Shown here: one piece after another, positions 17,262 through 26,488 of the stretch
Layout of the letters: every line of letters begins with the position of its first letter
Position numbering within the stretch: position 1 is the first letter of the stretch
From: Parvimonas parva
GTDB taxonomy: Bacteria > Bacillota > Clostridia > Tissierellales > Peptoniphilaceae
DNA length: 64,000 bases
Assembly: GCF_016552165.1 (NCBI RefSeq)
Contig: NZ_JACVDA010000006.1
Span: 1 to 64,000, forward strand
Direction: 5' to 3'
Notes under the pieces: generated by a model
Databases searched by the model: none
The model's input: the letters and a program-made list of their open reading frames with translations, nothing else
Told to the model about the DNA's origin: nothing
Program-made: the position numbers and the translations under genes

Positions 17262-18977
17262 CTATTTTCTTGGTAAATGAACGCTAACTCCTTCAACATC
17301 TGCGATTGCCTCGTAGATTGCCTCTGAGAATGTTGGGTGTCCGAATACCATTTTAATTGCCTCTTCAACTGTAATTTCTGATTGCATTAAAACTGAAACT
17401 TCGTTGATTAATTCACTTGCTCTAGGTCCAACGATATGTGCTCCTAAGATTTCTCCATATCTTGCATCTGAAATAATTTTAACCATTCCTGATGAATCTC
17501 CATGAGCTAATGCTCTTCCGTTTGCTCCATAGTTAAATTTACCAACTTTTACATCATATAATTTCTTAGCATCTTCTTCTGTTAATCCTACACTACCAAT
17601 TTCAGGATATGTGTAAATCGCTCTTGGAATGATATTATTATTATATTTATCTGACTTTCCTTCAACGATTTCAGACGCTACAATATCTCCCATTTTAAAT
17701 GCTGAATGTGCTAGAAGATTTATTCCATTTGAATCTCCCGGAGCATAAACATTCTTCATACTTGATTGCATTTTTTCATTTACAACAACATTTCCATTTG
17801 ATAATTCAAGTTTTACATCTTTTAATGCAGTTAAGTCAGCCTCTCTTGTTGTAACTAAAACAAGTTCTGAACTTGAAATTTCTTCTGAGCCTGCTAATAC
17901 TTTTTCTCCGGAAATTTCTGTAATTTCTTTCCCAAAAATAAATTTAACTCCGGCTTTTTCTAAAGATTTAATTAAAATTGAAGAAACTTCTTTATCTATA
18001 ACTTCAATAGCAAAGTCTTTCTTTTCAACAACTGTTACCTTAGTACCGAATGAATTAAAGATTTGAGCCATTTCAACTCCAATATAATCTGCACCGATTA
18101 TTGTTAAAGTTTTAGGAGCTTCTTTTAAGTCTAATGCCTCATCTGTATCTATAACATTTTTAGAGTCAGAGCCTTTAATATTTTTAACACATTTTGAACC
18201 ACCGGCAAAAATGATTGAACCACAAACAAGTTCTTTTCCACTTTCTAAAGTTACATTTCCATTTGCATTTATATAAGCAGTTTCTTTAAACATTTCAACT
18301 GAATTGCTCTTTAATAAGAATTCAACTCCTGCAGTAAGTTTTTTAACGATTGAATTTTTAAATTTTAATGCCTTAGCTACATCAACAGTTGCATTATCAT
18401 TTTCTAAAACAATTCCTCTTTTACTTGAGGCTTTAATTCTTTCTATATCTTCAACATTTTGTAAATATGTCTTTGTAGGGATACAACCTCTATTTAAGCA
18501 AGTACCACCAAACTTATTATTTTCAGCGATAGCAACCTTTGCTCCCTTTTGAGCAGATTTGATAGCTGAATAATAACCGGCAGGGCCTCCACCGATTACA
18601 ACTACATCATATTCACCGTCTTTTAATTCTTTTTTAGTTTCTGTTTTAACCTCAACTTTTTCTTCTTTTGGAGTTTCTTTTACTTCTTCCTTAACTTCTT
18701 CTTTTACAGGTTCTGATGCACTTTCAGGAATTACATCTCCCTCATCACCGATATATGCAATAGTTGTTATAACCGGAACAATTTCTCCGTCTTGTTTTAA
18801 AATCTTTAATAAGGTTCCTGATGCCTCTGCCTCAATTTCCATATTAACTTTATCAGTCATTATTTCTAAAATTATTTCGCCAGCCTCAACCTTATCTCCT
18901 TCTTTTTTTAGCCACTTTACAATTTGGCCTTCTTCCATTTCACTACCAGCTTTTGGCATTATTATTTCTGTTAACAT
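17262..18977 (-). CDS. lpdA: Dihydrolipoyl dehydrogenase (E3) with N-terminal lipoyl domain
   Basis: This 571-residue fusion has a lipoyl domain (about 1-77, lipoyl lysine at residue 43 in MTDKVNME), an acidic Glu/Lys linker (about 85-118), then a full flavoprotein disulfide reductase. FAD-binding GGGPAGYYSA, the redox-active GGTCLNRGCIPTK, an NAD-binding IIGADYIGVEMAQ region and the C-terminal HPTFSEA (catalytic His) are all present. It reoxidises dihydrolipoyl groups to make NADH. It is the last gene of the operon. Since E2 here lacks a lipoyl domain, this one must be the swinging arm of the complex. Acetoin dehydrogenase E3 proteins also carry such a domain. Confidence 0.95.
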   Translation of the reverse strand: MLTEIIMPKAGSEMEEGQIVKWLKKEGDKVEAGEIILEIMTDKVNMEIEAEASGTLLKILKQDGEIVPVITTIAYIGDEGDVIPESASEPVKEEVKEEVKETPKEEKVEVKTETKKELKDGEYDVVVIGGGPAGYYSAIKSAQKGAKVAIAENNKFGGTCLNRGCIPTKTYLQNVEDIERIKASSKRGIVLENDNATVDVAKALKFKNSIVKKLTAGVEFLLKSNSVEMFKETAYINANGNVTLESGKELVCGSIIFAGGSKCVKNIKGSDSKNVIDTDEALDLKEAPKTLTIIGADYIGVEMAQIFNSFGTKVTVVEKKDFAIEVIDKEVSSILIKSLEKAGVKFIFGKEITEISGEKVLAGSEEISSSELVLVTTREADLTALKDVKLELSNGNVVVNEKMQSSMKNVYAPGDSNGINLLAHSAFKMGDIVASEIVEGKSDKYNNNIIPRAIYTYPEIGSVGLTEEDAKKLYDVKVGKFNYGANGRALAHGDSSGMVKIISDARYGEILGAHIVGPRASELINEVSVLMQSEITVEEAIKMVFGHPTFSEAIYEAIADVEGVSVHLPRK

Positions 18978-18992
18978 AATTTTCTCCTCACA

Positions 18993-20030
18993 CTAAACTA
19001 AAATTGAAATAGGATTTTCTAAATAATTTTTCAAAGTATTTAAAAACTTTGCAGCCTCCATTCCATCAACAACTCTATGGTCAACCGTAATTGACAACTT
19101 CATAATAGGTCTTATAGCTATTTCTCCATTAAGCACAACCGGTTTATCAACAGTTGCACTAACACCTAAAATAGCACTATTTGGTTGATTGATGATTGGA
19201 GCAAATGAATCTATTCCAAACATTCCTAAATTACTAATAGTAAATGTACTATCTTCTAACTCTTCTGATTCTAATTTCATTTCAACAGCTTTTTTAGTTA
19301 AATCTTTCAATGAAATCATAAGTTCCCTTAAACTCATCTTTTCTGCATTCTTAACTACCGGAGTTAAAAGTCCGTTTTCAAGGCCAACAGCCATAGCAAG
19401 ATTTACATATTTATAAAGTAAAATCTTAGTTCCGTCTTTTGACAAACTACAATTTACATAAGGGTGTTTCATTAAACTCTTAACAGTTGCTAAAGAAATT
19501 ATATCTGTAATAGTAAGTTTGTATCCAGTTTCTTCTTTTAATTGCTCCATAATATTTGCTCTTAAGGCCTTAACTTCTGTCATATCAACTTCTATATTAG
19601 CAACAAAAACCGGAGCTGTGAAATAACTTTCACTCATTCTCTTAGCAACAGTTCTTCTCATCATTGACATTGGAACTTCTGTAATTTCGCCATAAGATTT
19701 TTGAACTTCTGTAACTTCAGGTTGTGGAACTTCTTCCTTAACTTCTTCTGCAACTACATTTTCATTTCTCAAGAAATCTAAAACATCGTCTTTTAAAATT
19801 TTTCCATTAACACCAGTTCCAACAACTTTTGATAAATCTATATTTTCAACTTCTGCAATTTTCTTTGCAAGAGATGAAACTCTAATAATTCCAAAATTTT
19901 TAAAATTTAAAACATCTTCTTTTTGTATTCTTCCCTTAGGACCTGTTCCCTTTAGTAATGATAAGTCGATATTATTTTGTTTAGATAAAAATCTTGCAAC
20001 GGGAGTTGCTCTAAATTTTATATCAGACAT
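18993..20030 (-). CDS. pdhC: Acyltransferase E2 of 2-oxo acid/acetoin dehydrogenase, lacking a lipoyl domain
   Basis: The 345-residue protein has two peripheral subunit-binding domains in tandem (about 7-40 and 50-83), each with a G-T-G-x-x-G-(K/R)-I turn, then a linker and the catalytic domain (about 115-345). The catalytic motif DHRVVDG is intact (His near 318, Asp near 322). No lipoyl domain precedes the first binding domain, and none can be hidden upstream because pdhB ends 9 bases before the start. The E2 core would transfer the acyl group to CoA, using the lipoyl domain carried on E3. Usual E2 proteins have one to three lipoyl domains of their own. Confidence 0.92.
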   Translation of the reverse strand: MSDIKFRATPVARFLSKQNNIDLSLLKGTGPKGRIQKEDVLNFKNFGIIRVSSLAKKIAEVENIDLSKVVGTGVNGKILKDDVLDFLRNENVVAEEVKEEVPQPEVTEVQKSYGEITEVPMSMMRRTVAKRMSESYFTAPVFVANIEVDMTEVKALRANIMEQLKEETGYKLTITDIISLATVKSLMKHPYVNCSLSKDGTKILLYKYVNLAMAVGLENGLLTPVVKNAEKMSLRELMISLKDLTKKAVEMKLESEELEDSTFTISNLGMFGIDSFAPIINQPNSAILGVSATVDKPVVLNGEIAIRPIMKLSITVDHRVVDGMEAAKFLNTLKNYLENPISILV

Positions 20031-20039
20031 AATTTCCTC

Positions 20040-21029
20040 CTATCTATTAACTGCTTTTCTAATCGCATTTTTTATATCTTCAACACTTGGAACAATAACT
20101 GCCTCCAAGTTTTTAGCAGAAGGAATATTTGTATCAGCACCTGCCACTCTATAAATTGGAGCATCTAAGTAATCAAAAGCATCACTTTCAGCAATTCTTG
20201 CAGAAATTTCTCCACCAAATCCACCAGTCTTGAATGAATCATGGCAAAGTACAAGTCTTCCCGTTTTCTTTACAGATTCAACAATTATTTCTTCATCTAA
20301 AGGTACTAAAGTAATAGGGTCAACAACCTCAACACTAATTCCTTCAGCTTTTAATTCTTCTGATGCTTGTAAAGCTCTTTCTAACATTCTTCCCCAAGAA
20401 ACTAAAGTTACATCTTTCCCTTCAACTTTAACTTCACCTTTTCCAATCTCTACAATTTCTCCAACTTTAACTTCGCCTTTTCTTCCAAAAAGTGCTTTTG
20501 ATTCGATAAAAATTACAGGATTGTTATCTCTAACAGATGCCTTTAAAATTCCATAAGCATCATTTACAGTTCCTGGTGCAACAACCTTTAAGCCAGGAAT
20601 ATGGCAGAACCATGATTCAAGAGCCTTACAATGTTGAGCAGCGGCTCCAGTACCTGAACCTGACGCACAACGATAAACAACCGGTAAACTAACTTCTCCA
20701 CCTAACATATATCTCATTGGAGCAGCCTCATTTACTATTGCATCCATAGCGATTGTAACGAAGTCCATAAAAGTTAAATCAACGATAGGACGCATACCAA
20801 CTGATGCAGCACCTGCAGCAGCGCCTGCGATAGCAGCCTCACTAATAGGACAATCTCTAACTCTTTCTTCTCCAAATTCTTCTAACATTCCAACAGTAGT
20901 TCCAAAGTCCCCACCGAAAATACCAACATCTTCTCCCATTAAAAACACATTTTCATCTCTACGCATTTCTTCAGACATTGCTTCTTTTATTGCCTCACGC
21001 AAAGTCATAATCTTTATTTCACTAGCCAT
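20040..21029 (-). CDS. pdhB: Dehydrogenase E1 component, beta subunit
   Basis: A 329-residue transketolase-like subunit, full length for PdhB/AcoB. It has an N-terminal pyrimidine-binding domain (LREAIKEAMSEEM, MGEDVGIFGGDFG) with the Glu expected to contact the thiamine ring, and a C-terminal domain with LVPLDEEIIVESVKKTGRLV and GGFGGEISARIAE. It pairs with the alpha subunit to decarboxylate a 2-oxo acid or cleave acetoin. The genes pdhA, pdhB, pdhC and lpdA are spaced by 10-25 bases. Pyruvate versus acetoin cannot be decided from sequence alone. Confidence 0.92.
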   Translation of the reverse strand: MASEIKIMTLREAIKEAMSEEMRRDENVFLMGEDVGIFGGDFGTTVGMLEEFGEERVRDCPISEAAIAGAAAGAASVGMRPIVDLTFMDFVTIAMDAIVNEAAPMRYMLGGEVSLPVVYRCASGSGTGAAAQHCKALESWFCHIPGLKVVAPGTVNDAYGILKASVRDNNPVIFIESKALFGRKGEVKVGEIVEIGKGEVKVEGKDVTLVSWGRMLERALQASEELKAEGISVEVVDPITLVPLDEEIIVESVKKTGRLVLCHDSFKTGGFGGEISARIAESDAFDYLDAPIYRVAGADTNIPSAKNLEAVIVPSVEDIKNAIRKAVNR

Positions 21030-21053
21030 AATCTTCTCCTATTTTAATAAATT

Positions 21054-22028
21054 TTAAGCATAATTATCTGTAAAAGCATCTTTTTCGTTAGCTAAAGGTG
21101 ATTCCTTAGCAAAAGTTATTGCATCAGCAATAATTTTCTTTACATTTTCTTCCATATCGTCAAGTTCTTTTTCAGTTGCAATTTCATTTTCAATTAAATA
21201 TTTTTTATATGCTACATTCGGATCTTTTTCTTTCCAAGCATCAACCTCTGCCTTATCTCTATACTTACCGGCATCTGATGCAGAGTGTCCAAACCATCTA
21301 TAACTCTTTGATTCAACTAAAACAGGACCATTTCCCTCTCTTGCATATTCAATAGCCTCACTCATAGCGTCATAAACATCTAAAACATTATTTCCGTCTT
21401 CAACATAAATTGATTTTACTTTATAAGCCTCTGCTCTATCAACAACTCTTTTGGCAGTCATTGATCTTTGTTGAGACATTGAGATACCATAATTATTATT
21501 TATTACATAAAATATTAAAGGTAATTTCCAAATTGATGCCATATTTAAACATTCGTGGAAACTTCCCTCGTTAGTAGCACTTTCACCCATACAACAAACA
21601 ACAACATTGCCTGTCTTTTTCATCTTTTGAGCAAGTGCAGCACCGGTACTTAAACCATGTCCACCACCAACGATACCATTACAACCCATATTATTTACTT
21701 CAAGATTATAAAGGTGCATACTACCTCCACGACCTTTACATTGTCCGGTAGCCTTTCCTAAAATTTCTGCCATCATTTTATTTATATCAATACCTTTTGA
21801 AATTGTTTGACCATGTCCTCTATGATTTGAATACATTAAATCTTCTTTTCTCATAGGATAAATAGCACCTACATTCGCAGCCTCTTCTCCAACAGAATAG
21901 TGTGTCATTCCATGAATAAAACCTCTTGAATATAATTTACTAAGCTCCATATCAAAATGTCTTATAAGTAACATTTTGTCATACATTTCCAAAAGTTCTT
22001 TTTTTGTTAAATTTTTTGAATTATTCAC
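21054..22028 (-). CDS. pdhA: Dehydrogenase E1 component, alpha subunit
   Basis: A 324-residue thiamine-diphosphate-binding subunit, the length of PdhA/AcoA. It shows HRGHGQTISKG near residue 69, GGRGGSMH near 100 and GIVGGGHGLSTGAALA near 118. The usual diphosphate-binding motif GDG...NN is altered: it reads MGESATNEG, with the second half NNN intact about 27 residues on. It is the first gene of the operon, behind a promoter whose spacer holds a GTGA-N6-TCAC palindrome. Metal binding by Glu instead of Asp is plausible, but the Gly to Ser change is unusual. Confidence 0.9.
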   Translation of the reverse strand: MNNSKNLTKKELLEMYDKMLLIRHFDMELSKLYSRGFIHGMTHYSVGEEAANVGAIYPMRKEDLMYSNHRGHGQTISKGIDINKMMAEILGKATGQCKGRGGSMHLYNLEVNNMGCNGIVGGGHGLSTGAALAQKMKKTGNVVVCCMGESATNEGSFHECLNMASIWKLPLIFYVINNNYGISMSQQRSMTAKRVVDRAEAYKVKSIYVEDGNNVLDVYDAMSEAIEYAREGNGPVLVESKSYRWFGHSASDAGKYRDKAEVDAWKEKDPNVAYKKYLIENEIATEKELDDMEENVKKIIADAITFAKESPLANEKDAFTDNYA

Positions 22029-22157
22029 AATAAACCTCCAAATTAAATATCAAAATTAATTTCTATCAATTAATATTTTGTATCAATATTTTACCTCAAT
22101 TTTTTCATAAATATCAAAACTTATTCAAGTTTTTAACAAAAAATTTTCAAGTATTCA

Positions 22158-22188
22158 ATTATAGTGATTCAAATCACGATAAATTCAA
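22158..22188 (-). promoter_or_regulatory. Promoter of the dehydrogenase operon with overlapping operator
   Basis: On the minus strand TTGAAT (22183-22188) and TATAAT (22158-22163) are 19 bases apart. The perfect palindrome GTGATTCAAATCAC (22164-22177) fills the spacer and abuts the -10 box. GTGA-N6-TCAC fits both CRP/FNR-family and Rex-type sites. This position implies repression. Confidence 0.6.
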
Positions 22189-22278
22189 AAATTTTTATTA
22201 CATTTTTGTAATTATTTTATTTTTTTATCAAATTATGATAAAATATATCTATTAGATAAATTAATCAAGGAGAATGTT

Positions 22279-23718
22279 ATGAAAAAATTTTTTAAATTAT
22301 TTTTAATGTTAATGGCTCTTACATTAGTTGCCTGTTCAAATAATAAAAAAGAAAAAAAGGATGAAACTAAAACTTCAAACACAGAAATAACAACGGCAAT
22401 AAAAAAGCAGGAATATAATCTTGACCCGAAACTTTCAAACAGTTTAAATAATGATGCTGTTGTTTCTCAACTTTTCGAAGGTCTTACAGAATATTCATCA
22501 CATGGAAAAATTGCCTTAAATCAAGCTGAAAATATAGAAAAAAGTGAAGATTTTAAAAAATGGAAAATAACTTTAAGAAAAAATTTAAAATGGTCAGACG
22601 GTTCAGACATAACTGTCGAAGATTATGTTAAATCTTGGCTTAGCATTTTAAGTAGTGAAAATAAAAATCCAAATGCCTTTAAATTATTTTTTATAAAAGA
22701 TGCAAAAACAATTTATGACGGAAAGGCAAAATTAAAAGAATTTAACGGAATTAAAATTTTAGATAAAAACACAATTGAAGTAAATATGGAATATCCAGTT
22801 AAAAACTTTGACGAAATACTTTCAAATGTTTTTATGTTCCCTACAAAAAAAGATACTAAAATTGAAAAAGAAAATCTTATAACTAACAGCGCTTTTAAAA
22901 TCAAAAGCTATGGAGATGAAGAAATAGTTTTAGAAAAAAATGAAAATTACTGGGATAATGTAAATACGAAAGTAAAAAAAGTAACTTTAAAATTAGTCGA
23001 AAATGATATACTTGCTTATCAACTTTTTGATTTAAAACAGGTAGACTTTTTTGGACTTCCTTTTTACGAAATTCCTTATGAAAGACGTGCCGACTCAAGC
23101 AAAAAACCGGAATTTTTAAACTTTAAAACAAATATTTTTGAATTTTTAAGTTTAGATACAAAAAATGAAATTCTAAAAAATGAAACATTAAGAAAAGATT
23201 TAGAAACTGTAATAGATTCAAAATTTATTGCTGAATTTGTATTGTATAATAACTCAACACCTTTAATTGCAAAAGAACAATTACTTTCAGAAAAACTAGC
23301 AAAATTGAAAGAAGAAGTAGAAGGAATTATAAACTCTTCAAAATTACAAGAAAAAATAATAACATTAAAATATAATGGAACAAAATTATCTGAAAGAGTT
23401 TTAGCCTCTCTTTCAAAAGAGTGGATTGACAAATACAAAATAAAAGTTAGTATAAAAAATGAAGGAGAAAGTGCAGTTACTCATTCAACATTTAACATTG
23501 GAACAACTGATGAAACAGATATAAAATATTATATAAATCATTATTACCAAAATGATGATTTTTCAAAAATGTATGAATCAGTTGAGGACTTACAAAAAGA
23601 AAATTTCATTTTCCCACTATATAAACGTTCATTTTCCGTTTTAGTTCACAATAATATACAAGGACTTTATGTAAGCCCAAACGGAACATTACTGATAAAA
23701 AATTTATTAAAACAATAA
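22279..23718 (+). CDS. Peptide/solute-binding lipoprotein (SBP family 5, OppA-like)
   Basis: The 479-residue protein has a lipoprotein signal with lipobox LVAC (Cys near residue 19) and a Lys/Asp-rich tether. The mature part matches family 5 solute-binding proteins: LDPKLSNSLNND..VSQLFEGLTEY near residue 48, the hallmark WKITLRKNLKWSDGSDITVEDYVKSW near 95-120, and NSAFKIKSYGDEEIVLEKNENYWD near 205-228. It probably binds oligopeptides at the cell surface. No Opp permease or ATPase genes flank it, so it must work with a transporter encoded elsewhere. The start follows AAGGAGA. Confidence 0.87.
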   Translation: MKKFFKLFLMLMALTLVACSNNKKEKKDETKTSNTEITTAIKKQEYNLDPKLSNSLNNDAVVSQLFEGLTEYSSHGKIALNQAENIEKSEDFKKWKITLRKNLKWSDGSDITVEDYVKSWLSILSSENKNPNAFKLFFIKDAKTIYDGKAKLKEFNGIKILDKNTIEVNMEYPVKNFDEILSNVFMFPTKKDTKIEKENLITNSAFKIKSYGDEEIVLEKNENYWDNVNTKVKKVTLKLVENDILAYQLFDLKQVDFFGLPFYEIPYERRADSSKKPEFLNFKTNIFEFLSLDTKNEILKNETLRKDLETVIDSKFIAEFVLYNNSTPLIAKEQLLSEKLAKLKEEVEGIINSSKLQEKIITLKYNGTKLSERVLASLSKEWIDKYKIKVSIKNEGESAVTHSTFNIGTTDETDIKYYINHYYQNDDFSKMYESVEDLQKENFIFPLYKRSFSVLVHNNIQGLYVSPNGTLLIKNLLKQ

Positions 23719-23840
23719 TTTTTACATTAAACAAACTTATACGTCATTTTGAGCAAAAAAGAACATAAGTGAATTGCTGTCAATATAGTCCTACTCCTTT
23801 ATCCACAAATTTTTTCACATTATACATTTAAGTAAAAACA

Positions 23841-23869
23841 TTGTATTTTTTATATTTGTGGGTTATAAT
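23841..23869 (+). promoter_or_regulatory. Promoter of asparaginase gene
   Basis: TTGTAT (23841-23846) and TATAAT (23864-23869) are 17 bases apart, about 35 bases before the start codon. Confidence 0.7.
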
Positions 23870-23904
23870 ATAGCTGATAAAAAAATAAAAAACAGGGGCT
23901 TGTT

Positions 23905-24906
23905 ATGAAAAAAATTTTATTAATTTCAACCGGTGGAACAATCGCATCAATGCCAACTGATGAAGGTTTAACACCAAAAATCGACTCAAAAAAATTACTT
24001 GAATATTTAAACTTTACAACACTTGATTTTGAAGTTGAAACTATCAATTTATTAAATGTAGATTCAACTGATATGAGACCTGAACATTGGTTAAAGATAA
24101 AAGATGAAATAAAAAATAATTATGAAAAATATGACGGTTTTGTTATAACACATGGAACAGATACTATGGCTTATACAGCATCTGCCCTATCATATTTGAT
24201 ACAAAACAGTCAAAAACCTATCGTGTTGACCGGCGCACAAAAATCAATAGATATGCATATAACAGATGCAAAAAATAATCTGTTAAATAGTCTTTTATAC
24301 GCATCAAAAAGCAAATCAAAAGGTGTAAGTATTGTTTTTGACGGAAAAGTAATTGCAGGAACCAGAGCAAGAAAAGAAAGAACAAAGAGCTTTGATGCAT
24401 TCGCATCTGTAAACTTCCCCTTCTTAGCAATTATGCAAGACGAAAAGATTTACAGATATATAAACAATGAAGAAACAGAAAAAGAAGTAAAATTTTATGA
24501 TTTTCTTAACACAAATGTATTTGTCTTAAAGCTAATACCTTCAATGACTGCAAAAATTTTACCTGAAATTTTTAAAAATTATGATGCAATAATAATTGAA
24601 AGTTTCGGTGTTGGTGGTATTCCAAAGACAATAGAAACCGAATTAAAAAAGTTAATTGTAGAGTATGACAACAAAAAGACTATCATAATGACAACACAAG
24701 TACCACAAGAAGGCTCCGACGTTGGTGTTTATGAGGTCGGAAAGAGAATAAGTTCAATCTCTTACCTTGAATCTCACAATATGACAACAGAGGCAACAGT
24801 TACAAAAATAATGTGGATACTTGGAAATTTTGAAAATAATTTTGAAACAGTAAAAAAACTATTCTACACAAAAATAAATAACGATATGATTTTTAACGAA
24901 ATGTAA
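23905..24906 (+). CDS. ansA: L-asparaginase, type I
   Basis: A 333-residue cytoplasmic asparaginase that hydrolyses asparagine to aspartate and ammonia. Both catalytic threonine motifs are present: STGGTIAS near residue 9 and THGTDTMAYTASAL near 81-94, followed by GAQKS near 109. The length and lack of a signal peptide fit the AnsA type rather than the secreted AnsB type. It is transcribed alone from its own promoter to a strong terminator. It would feed amino acid fermentation or balance the asparagine synthase at 40-42 kb. Confidence 0.93.
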   Translation: MKKILLISTGGTIASMPTDEGLTPKIDSKKLLEYLNFTTLDFEVETINLLNVDSTDMRPEHWLKIKDEIKNNYEKYDGFVITHGTDTMAYTASALSYLIQNSQKPIVLTGAQKSIDMHITDAKNNLLNSLLYASKSKSKGVSIVFDGKVIAGTRARKERTKSFDAFASVNFPFLAIMQDEKIYRYINNEETEKEVKFYDFLNTNVFVLKLIPSMTAKILPEIFKNYDAIIIESFGVGGIPKTIETELKKLIVEYDNKKTIIMTTQVPQEGSDVGVYEVGKRISSISYLESHNMTTEATVTKIMWILGNFENNFETVKKLFYTKINNDMIFNEM

Positions 24907-24911
24907 AAAGC

Positions 24912-24945
24912 AAAAGAACTCAAAGTAAACTTTGAGTTCTTTTTT
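24912..24945. terminator. Bidirectional terminator
   Basis: A stem of more than 12 pairs with a 4-base loop (24926-24929) has A residues on the left and six T residues on the right. It can stop asparaginase transcription and also the convergent transporter operon. Confidence 0.85.
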
Positions 24946-24981
24946 CATAAATTTTATAGGTGAGTTGTGTATATTAAATAA

Positions 24982-26325
24982 TTAAAATATTCCAAGTCCT
25001 GTAATAAATATTATGATTAATGCTACTGGTAATATATAAGCTATCGGTTTAAAGAATGCAGGAACTTTAATTCCATTTGCTCCGGCATTAACTTCTTCTC
25101 TGAAGTTATCAAATTTCCAAACGAATAATACATAAAGTATTAATGAGATTGCTCCAAGTGGCATCATAATATTTCCTGATAAGTAATCTGCAAAGTCAAA
25201 TAAGTTCTTTCCTATAATCTTAACTCCACTCATTACATTTAATCCAAATATTGTAAATAATCCAACTACGAAGATAGATGCTAAAGCATAAACTGCGCCT
25301 TTTGCTCTTGATAGTTTTAACATATCTGAGAATGAAGAACTGATTGGTTCTAAGTATCCTAATGCACTTGATAATGCTGCGAAGAACATTAACAAGAAGA
25401 ACATAAATCCAAATATTTGTCCAAATGGCATATGCATAAATACATTTGACATTGTAACGAATAATAAGTTTGAACCTGAGTCAGGTTTTAATCCTAATGC
25501 AAATACTGCAGGGAATGTTGCAAAACCAGCTATTAATGCAGCTAATGTATCAAAACCAACTACCATTAAACCATCTTCCGGAATGTTAGAGTCTTTTCTT
25601 AAATATGAACCATATACGAAAGCTCCACCACTTGCTATACCAACTGAGAAGAAACATTGTCCTAGTGCAGTAAGGAATGTTTGAGGTGTTACTTTTGAGA
25701 AGTCAACATTCAAATACCATTTGATACCTTCACCTGCTCCAGGTAAAGTTATTGACCTTATAACTACTATGATTAACATTATGAATAATGCCGGCATCAT
25801 AAATTTACAAGCTTTTTCAAGTCCTGAGTTTAAGTTCTTAGCAGCAATTACTCCAATTATAATTGTACAAATTAATGTCCAAATTATAAGTTGTGTAGGA
25901 TTTGCCATTAATGAATCAAAAGTAGCTGAGAATTCTTTTGCTGTAAACCCTTTCATACTTCCTGATAATATCTTAAACATATACGCCATTATCCAACCCA
26001 TTATATTGATATAATAAGTTAATATGAAGAATGCACTTAAAACTCCTAACCAACCAAAACTTACCCATGGGCTACCTTTTTTAGTTAATTTTCTCATACC
26101 AACAATTGGACTTGCCATTGCTTTTCTACCTAATGTAACTTCCATATAGAATAGAGGAATACCTATAACTATACAGATTGCCAAATAAATCAATACAAAT
26201 GCTCCACCACCGTTAGTTCCAACTAGATACGGAAATCTCCAAACGTTTCCAAGACCTATTGAAAATCCAGCCGCAGCCATTATGTAACCAAATCTACTGT
26301 TCCAACTACTTCTATTTTCTTCCAT
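24982..26325 (-). CDS. Sodium-dependent amino acid transporter (NSS/SNF family)
   Basis: A 447-residue membrane protein of the neurotransmitter:sodium symporter family, with about 11 helices as in the bacterial MhsT type. The signature SRFGYIMAAAGFSIGLGNVWRFPYL starts near residue 10 and holds the unwound helix-1 Na+ and substrate site. A second marker is YLGQCFFSV-like FLTALGQCFFSVGIASGGAF near 220. It lies downstream of the reductase selenoprotein gene, so it probably imports glycine, sarcosine, betaine or another amino acid used by that pathway. Confidence 0.9.
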   Translation of the reverse strand: MEENRSSWNSRFGYIMAAAGFSIGLGNVWRFPYLVGTNGGGAFVLIYLAICIVIGIPLFYMEVTLGRKAMASPIVGMRKLTKKGSPWVSFGWLGVLSAFFILTYYINIMGWIMAYMFKILSGSMKGFTAKEFSATFDSLMANPTQLIIWTLICTIIIGVIAAKNLNSGLEKACKFMMPALFIMLIIVVIRSITLPGAGEGIKWYLNVDFSKVTPQTFLTALGQCFFSVGIASGGAFVYGSYLRKDSNIPEDGLMVVGFDTLAALIAGFATFPAVFALGLKPDSGSNLLFVTMSNVFMHMPFGQIFGFMFFLLMFFAALSSALGYLEPISSSFSDMLKLSRAKGAVYALASIFVVGLFTIFGLNVMSGVKIIGKNLFDFADYLSGNIMMPLGAISLILYVLFVWKFDNFREEVNAGANGIKVPAFFKPIAYILPVALIIIFITGLGIF

Positions 26326-26412
26326 AAATTTATCCTCCTATAAATTTACAACATAAAAATTTAATCATAAATATCTTACTTTAATTAGTAAATATAACAT
26401 TAAATTTTGGAT

Positions 26413-26445
26413 TATTCCACTTGCAAATTTATTGCAAGTGGAATA
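26413..26445. other. Strong intercistronic hairpin between reductase and transporter genes
   Basis: A 14-pair stem (arms 26413-26426 and 26432-26445) with a 5-base loop lies between the GrdB-type gene and the transporter gene. On the minus strand no T run follows, so it is more likely an RNA stability or processing element than a strict terminator. Confidence 0.55.
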
Positions 26446-26488
26446 TTAATTTTTTTCAAATTATACAAAAAGCAATGTAAATTATTTT

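Noticed and set aside
18993-20030. E2 lipoyl domain lost by frameshift or wrong start
   Set aside because: The E1 beta gene ends 9 bases upstream of the E2 start, and AGGAGG stands right before the ATG, so there is no room for it.
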